Assembly (NCBI GenBank): GCA_025449475.1
Contig: JANWJM010000117.1
Location: 1-9,420, forward strand
Origin: Thermoactinomycetaceae bacterium
Lineage (GTDB): Bacteria > Bacillota > Bacilli > Thermoactinomycetales > Thermoactinomycetaceae
DNA: 9,420 bases
Direction of reading: 5' to 3'
A program made the position numbers and the translations under genes. The notes beneath the pieces were generated by a model. That model had not been told where the DNA came from. It saw only the letters and a list, made by a program, of their open reading frames with translations, and did no database searches. Every line of letters begins with the position of its first letter. The stretch's first letter is position 1. This document shows positions 6,362-9,420 of the stretch, piece by piece.

Positions 6362-7456
6362 CTATCGGCGTATAACGACCGCGATCAGCGGCAATATCGC
6401 TGCCGCGATCCAAACGATCGTTGCGTCGCCGAATGCGGCAAGCCACATAAGAAGCGGGCCAACGATATAACCCGCATCAGACATCATATGGAGCGATGCC
6501 GCTGCTCTAGTTTTTGTAGCTGTTTCTTGGAAGAGTGTTAGCCTCATCTGTAGCTTGCATTGGGATGAGGCCACCCCAACAACCAAGCCAGCTAGCAGGT
6601 ACAGGACCACGCCGGACATTCCACTCAACCATGTCGCGCTCAGTGGAAATAGAAGAATCCCAACAAACAGCAGAAGGTAAGGGGTCCTCCTACCCTTGAA
6701 TGGGACCAAGTACCCAAACGCATTGGCACTACTCATAACAAATAGTACCATTCCTGCCACGAATGCATCGAGAAAGATAGGTACCGATACGGACACAGCT
6801 GCGTTAGCGGCTGTAGCTCCCAGATACGGGAAGGAAATCAAGCAGAGCCGAAGTGTCTCCTTAAGGCTCTTATCGTTGCTCCTCCTCGATTCTGCTACTG
6901 GAGTGCGCCAGAGGATGAGCATTGCACAAGCCATAAAGGTTATGGCAAGCGGGATCCAGATGGTGCGATACTCTGACGCGATCCAAACTCCTAACGCACC
7001 CGCAAGTGCGGTTGCGAGCTGGGAGATGCACGAACTGATCTTGAAAGTCTTTTGGACACTTGCTTCCTTCGACTTCTGCTCCGTTGAAGGGAGCGATTGT
7101 TGAAAAAGACCATCTGCTGACGCGTAAATAGCGGCAGTGATGGGTCCAAAGACTACCCACAAGATGGGCAGCCATTCCACTTTTTGACTCATGAGCAGCA
7201 AAATGCTCATAGACGCCGGAAGCATCCAGAGCAGTAGCCGTCGGCTGCTGTTTACCAGTGTACTCAAGGGGTACACCAGCAAAGAAAGAAGAGCATTTGC
7301 AGCCAGAAAGACACCTACCTGATGCCCAACCTCCTCACTCAGGACGAGGCTAATCGCTTTAGCGATCAACACATAGCCAATCGCTTGCAGGATAGAAACC
7401 ACTAGGAGTTTCTTCGTCTGGTCCCATTTGAACCATGACGGCGATCGATCTTGCAA
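6362..7456 (-). CDS. MFS transporter
   Basis: A 364-residue membrane protein with the look of a major facilitator superfamily permease. About eleven or twelve hydrophobic segments are seen, the first two from residues 17-37 and 47-67 and the last at 345-362. A polar central loop (about 185-203, PVAESRRSNDKSLKETLR) divides the two halves, and VGPLLMW (332-338) lies in the late helices. It is short for the family (usually near 400), mainly because loops and the C-tail are short; no frameshift is apparent. The start is TTG 7456-7454 with GGAAGGAG (7468-7461) only 4 nt away; no in-frame ATG lies nearby. Four sampled 60-base lines are 47-57% G+C, against 35-50% in lines from neighbouring genes, which suggests a different origin. 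The substrate is unknown; drug or metabolite efflux is a guess. Confidence 0.82.
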   Translation of the reverse strand: MQDRSPSWFKWDQTKKLLVVSILQAIGYVLIAKAISLVLSEEVGHQVGVFLAANALLSLLVYPLSTLVNSSRRLLLWMLPASMSILLLMSQKVEWLPILWVVFGPITAAIYASADGLFQQSLPSTEQKSKEASVQKTFKISSCISQLATALAGALGVWIASEYRTIWIPLAITFMACAMLILWRTPVAESRRSNDKSLKETLRLCLISFPYLGATAANAAVSVSVPIFLDAFVAGMVLFVMSSANAFGYLVPFKGRRTPYLLLFVGILLFPLSATWLSGMSGVVLYLLAGLVVGVASSQCKLQMRLTLFQETATKTRAAASLHMMSDAGYIVGPLLMWLAAFGDATIVWIAAAILPLIAVVIRR

Positions 7457-7536
7457 TTTGCTCCTTCCAAGCTCAGCACGTAGTGCTGTGGCTCAAAAGC
7501 ACCTTCAGATTACGAAGGAACCATTATCACTTTTCC
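7457..7536 (-). promoter_or_regulatory. Structured leader of the MFS gene, possible attenuator
   Basis: Between the predicted start of transcription (about 7536) and the TTG lie, on the minus strand, a 4-codon ORF and two hairpins: CCTTC/GAAGG (7518-7514 with 7506-7502) and CAGCAC/GTGCTG (7488-7483 with 7479-7474, 3-nt loop). The leader stretch TTCCTTC (7520-7514) can also pair with GAAGGAG (7467-7461), the ribosome binding site itself, so two folds compete. This resembles translational attenuators of resistance genes. It is not proven. Confidence 0.4.
7510..7524 (-). CDS. Possible 4-codon leader peptide (MVPS) of the MFS gene
   Basis: ATG GTT CCT TCG TAA on the minus strand, preceded by the weak purine stretch GGAAAAG about 5 nt upstream, which would be at the very 5' end of the transcript. 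Its codons 2-4 form one arm of both competing hairpins in the leader, so a ribosome on it could change access to the MFS ribosome binding site. An ORF this short arises by chance often. Confidence 0.25.
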   Translation of the reverse strand: MVPS

Positions 7537-7542
7537 AATCAA

Positions 7543-7571
7543 ATTATAACACTTTCTTATAATTTTGGAAA
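7543..7571 (-). promoter_or_regulatory. Sigma-A promoter of the MFS gene
   Basis: On the minus strand TTTCCA (7571-7566), 17 nt, then a perfect TATAAT (7548-7543). Predicted start of transcription is near 7536, about 80 nt before the coding start. Confidence 0.65.
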
Positions 7572-7577
7572 ATTTTC

Positions 7578-7610
7578 TTGCGATTTGAGAAATTTTTGAT
7601 TCGATCGCAA
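7578..7610. repeat. Inverted repeat downstream of metS, possible weak terminator
   Basis: TTGCGAT (7578-7584) and ATCGCAA (7604-7610) form 7-bp arms around a 19-nt AT-rich loop. On the minus strand it lies about 37 nt after the metS stop and is followed by GAAAATTTTCC rather than a clean T-run. It may terminate the metP-metS transcript, or be part of the upstream region of the MFS promoter. Confidence 0.4.
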
Positions 7611-7646
7611 CCCATTTATGAACGCCTTATCCACACTTCACTTTTC

Positions 7647-7766
7647 CTAAGGATTGGTCTGATCATTTTTTCCTTTTTTACGAAGGGCTATAAACAGCGA
7701 GACTACCAATCCTCCCCAAATAATTCCGGCACCAATCAAAAACATGATCCATGCACTCATACTCAT
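7647..7766 (-). CDS. metS: MetS-like small subunit of NSS amino-acid importer
   Basis: A 39-residue single-helix membrane protein whose ATG (7766-7764) overlaps the TGA of the large subunit gene (ATGA, 4-nt overlap). GGGAGG lies 8 nt upstream within the end of that gene. It reads MSMSAWIMFLIGAGIIWGG, then a hydrophobic stretch ending in a basic tail LRKKGKNDQTNP. The Trp-Ile-Met start, the GAGIIWGGL core and the lysine-rich tail match the short subunit known from the Corynebacterium MetPS methionine/alanine importer. There the small subunit is needed for transport by the large one. A second in-frame ATG two codons on is also possible. Translational coupling to the large gene is likely. Genes this short are easily missed by annotation. 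Confidence 0.88.
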   Translation of the reverse strand: MSMSAWIMFLIGAGIIWGGLVVSLFIALRKKGKNDQTNP

Positions 7767-9268
7767 TTCTCTGTCCTCCCTTCATCTTTCCACCGGATCC
7801 GCTGCAAGAGAAAACCGAGTAACAATACCGCAATGGAAACAGACCAACCAAAGGTAATCAACTGACCTGTTGTATACGCACCATCACCGTATGGAGAAAC
7901 AAAAAACTCTTGATACAGGTTGTATCCAGTCATCACAAGCAAAACGAGCGGAGTGATTACCTTTAAGCAAGCATCCCACCAATAGCGAATCTGAATATCC
8001 GAAACCAAGTTGACGTGATCACGATAGACAGAGAGTTTGAAAATCCAACTTAAGACCACAATTTCAACGAAGCCCGCCAAAACGATTCCATAGTTATTGA
8101 TAAATCGATCGACGATATCCAAATATCCAAGACCCGCATATGTGGTATAGATCAGGCTTATTAAATAACCGAACCCGATGATCCAACTTACTGCCTGTTT
8201 ACGAGTCAAACGAAACTTATCCTGTACTGCCGCAACACAAACTTCGGCAATCGAGATAAGTGAGGTAAGCCCAGCGATAAACAAGGAGCCAAAAAAACAC
8301 AGACCAAAAATATCGTTAAAAGCTGGCAATTGATTGATAATCTGCGGAAATACGACAAATGCTAAAACAATTCCACTCTGTACAACGTTTTCAACAGATC
8401 CCCCTTGTGAAACCGCAAGGAAACCCAATGCACCAAAAACGGCAATCGCTGCCAGAAATTCGACACTGCTATTGGCAAAAGCAACAATAAAAGCATTATT
8501 GGATAAATCAGACCGTTTGGGTAAATAACTGGCATAAGTAATCATAATTCCAAATCCGATACTTAATGAGAAAAAGATTTGTCCATAAGCATGAATCCAC
8601 ACTTGTGGATCGGTAAGTCGTTGCCAATTTGGTTCCAACAACGCGTTCAAGCCAACCTCTGCACCCGGCAATGTAATTCCACGGATCGTGATCACGATCA
8701 ACAAGATGGCTAAAAAAGGAAGTAAGATCTTATTGGCTTTCTCGATCCCTCCTTTAATTCCTTTATAAAGAACTAGAAACGTTAAACCCCAAATCAGCGT
8801 GACCGTCACTAGAATCGACCAATTGATTCCACCCACTCGCCAAATATTTTCGCTGGCCCCTGAAAACTTCAAAAATTGATCCAACATAAAGCCCTCTGTA
8901 TCCCTTCCCCACTGCAATCCGAAGGAAAAGTAAGCAAAACTGAGAGCCCAGCTCACAACCACCACATAATAGGTCATGATCACAAATGAAATCAACGTTT
9001 GCCACCAACCGAGCCACTCCATTTTCGTCGACAGTCGGAAAAACGAATAAGGGGCTGAACCTCTCATTCGATGCCCGATTGCATACTCCAAAGTCAAGAT
9101 GGCAATCCCTGCTGTTAAGAGCGCAAAGAGATAAGGAATGATAAAAGCTCCGCCGCCATTTTCATAAGCGATATAGGGATAACGCCAAATGTTCCCTAAT
9201 CCGACTGCAGAACCAATTGCGGCTAATACAAAACCTGTCCGACTTCCCCATTGTTCACGTTTTTCCAT
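7763..9268 (-). CDS. metP: Sodium-dependent NSS-family amino-acid transporter, MetP-like large subunit
   Basis: A 501-residue sodium symporter of the neurotransmitter:sodium symporter family (LeuT fold) in the cytoplasmic membrane. The family signature is clear at residues 11-46: GFVLAAIGSAVGLGNIWRYPY, then ENGGGAFIIPYL, which forms helix 1 with its unwound sodium and substrate site. Helix 6 shows GQIFFSLSIGFGIMITYASY (229-248) and helix 8 FIAGLTSLISIAEV (330-343). About twelve helices are visible, and the C-terminal helix (about 467-489) is the extra one found in MetP-type members, where bacterial LeuT-like YhdH forms have eleven. With the small subunit behind it, methionine or alanine uptake is the best guess. 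The start is ATG 9268-9266 with GGAGG 6 nt upstream. Its substrate is inferred from the pairing, not seen. Confidence 0.92.
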   Translation of the reverse strand: MEKREQWGSRTGFVLAAIGSAVGLGNIWRYPYIAYENGGGAFIIPYLFALLTAGIAILTLEYAIGHRMRGSAPYSFFRLSTKMEWLGWWQTLISFVIMTYYVVVVSWALSFAYFSFGLQWGRDTEGFMLDQFLKFSGASENIWRVGGINWSILVTVTLIWGLTFLVLYKGIKGGIEKANKILLPFLAILLIVITIRGITLPGAEVGLNALLEPNWQRLTDPQVWIHAYGQIFFSLSIGFGIMITYASYLPKRSDLSNNAFIVAFANSSVEFLAAIAVFGALGFLAVSQGGSVENVVQSGIVLAFVVFPQIINQLPAFNDIFGLCFFGSLFIAGLTSLISIAEVCVAAVQDKFRLTRKQAVSWIIGFGYLISLIYTTYAGLGYLDIVDRFINNYGIVLAGFVEIVVLSWIFKLSVYRDHVNLVSDIQIRYWWDACLKVITPLVLLVMTGYNLYQEFFVSPYGDGAYTTGQLITFGWSVSIAVLLLGFLLQRIRWKDEGRTEK

Positions 9269-9387
9269 TTTTTTCCTCCAGTACTTATTAATTGAAGATT
9301 TTCTTCTTCTATTTAACTATATATAAAAAATGATTTATCATCCATCTTTATTCTTTACCCCAAAAAAGAAAATAACTTTCTATCGAC

Positions 9388-9420
9388 TTAAAAAAAAATG
9401 AATCCCCTTGATCACTGCGA
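9388..9420 (-). terminator. Probable second half of a terminator at the window edge
   Basis: On the minus strand GTGATCAAGGGGATTCA is followed by nine T (9398-9390). A GC-containing stretch directly before a long T-run is the usual shape of the descending arm of an intrinsic terminator; the ascending arm would lie beyond 9420. It would end a minus-strand unit upstream of metP and imply that metP has its own promoter, for which I see no convincing boxes in 9269-9390. Confidence 0.45.

Noticed and set aside
6696..7103. 135-codon plus-strand frame inside the MFS gene
   Set aside because: Antisense shadow of a clear membrane protein with good helices; no ribosome binding site or promoter.
7578..7865. 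95-codon plus-strand frame across the metS region
   Set aside because: It is antisense to metS and the end of metP and crosses their regulatory DNA; the product has no recognisable feature.
9269..9390. Possible riboswitch (SAM or T-box) before metP
   Set aside because: Only about 120 AT-rich bases, with no T-box motif, no SAM riboswitch core and no terminator hairpin ahead of metP.
1..9420. Mobile element, CRISPR array, toxin-antitoxin or defence system
   Set aside because: No transposase or integrase, no regularly spaced repeats, and no toxin-antitoxin-like gene pair; every gene of substantial length falls in a familiar family or, for the 70-residue gene, stands alone.

Overview
The window looks like chromosomal DNA of a low-to-moderate G+C, endospore-forming member of the Bacillales. 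The pointers are a T-box leader in front of valS, strong AGGAGG-type ribosome binding sites, frequent TTG starts, intrinsic terminators with T-runs, and a spore photoproduct lyase. A family such as Thermoactinomycetaceae would fit, but the sequence alone does not settle the genus.

Layout, left to right. (1) 1-629, minus: the N-terminal 209 codons of valyl-tRNA synthetase, with a complete T-box leader (about 654-948), its terminator, a GUC valine specifier and a candidate promoter. (2) 1001-1349, plus: a 70-residue two-helix membrane protein of unknown function, with an extended -10 promoter and a perfect 7-bp inverted repeat just upstream. (3) 1383-2288, minus: an EamA/DMT-type permease converging on the small gene across a shared terminator. 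(4) 2440-2910, minus: a pyridoxamine-5'-phosphate-oxidase-like FMN-binding split-barrel protein. (5) 3150-3848, plus: a six-helix DUF981-like membrane protein. (6) 4077-5108, plus: a YqjM/NamA-class Old Yellow Enzyme with a near-consensus promoter. (7) 5241-6263, plus: splB, with no splA beside it. (8) 6362-7456, minus: an MFS transporter of higher G+C than its neighbours; its ~80-nt leader holds a tiny ORF and hairpins. (9) 7647-9268, minus: a two-gene NSS amino-acid importer, a large MetP-like subunit followed with a 4-nt overlap by a 39-residue MetS-like subunit. The right edge seems to hold half a terminator of a further minus-strand transcription unit.

Most genes are single units with their own promoter and/or terminator. 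The only clear operon is the metP-metS pair. The set reads as ordinary housekeeping and accessory genes: translation, spore DNA repair, redox enzymes and four membrane-transport or membrane-protein loci. I found no phage, IS element, CRISPR array, toxin-antitoxin pair or defence island. The points most worth following up are the possible leader-peptide/attenuator of the MFS gene, the unknown 70-residue membrane protein with its palindrome, and the overlapping MetS subunit. Every intergenic stretch is under 300 bases except 630-1136, which is mostly the T-box.
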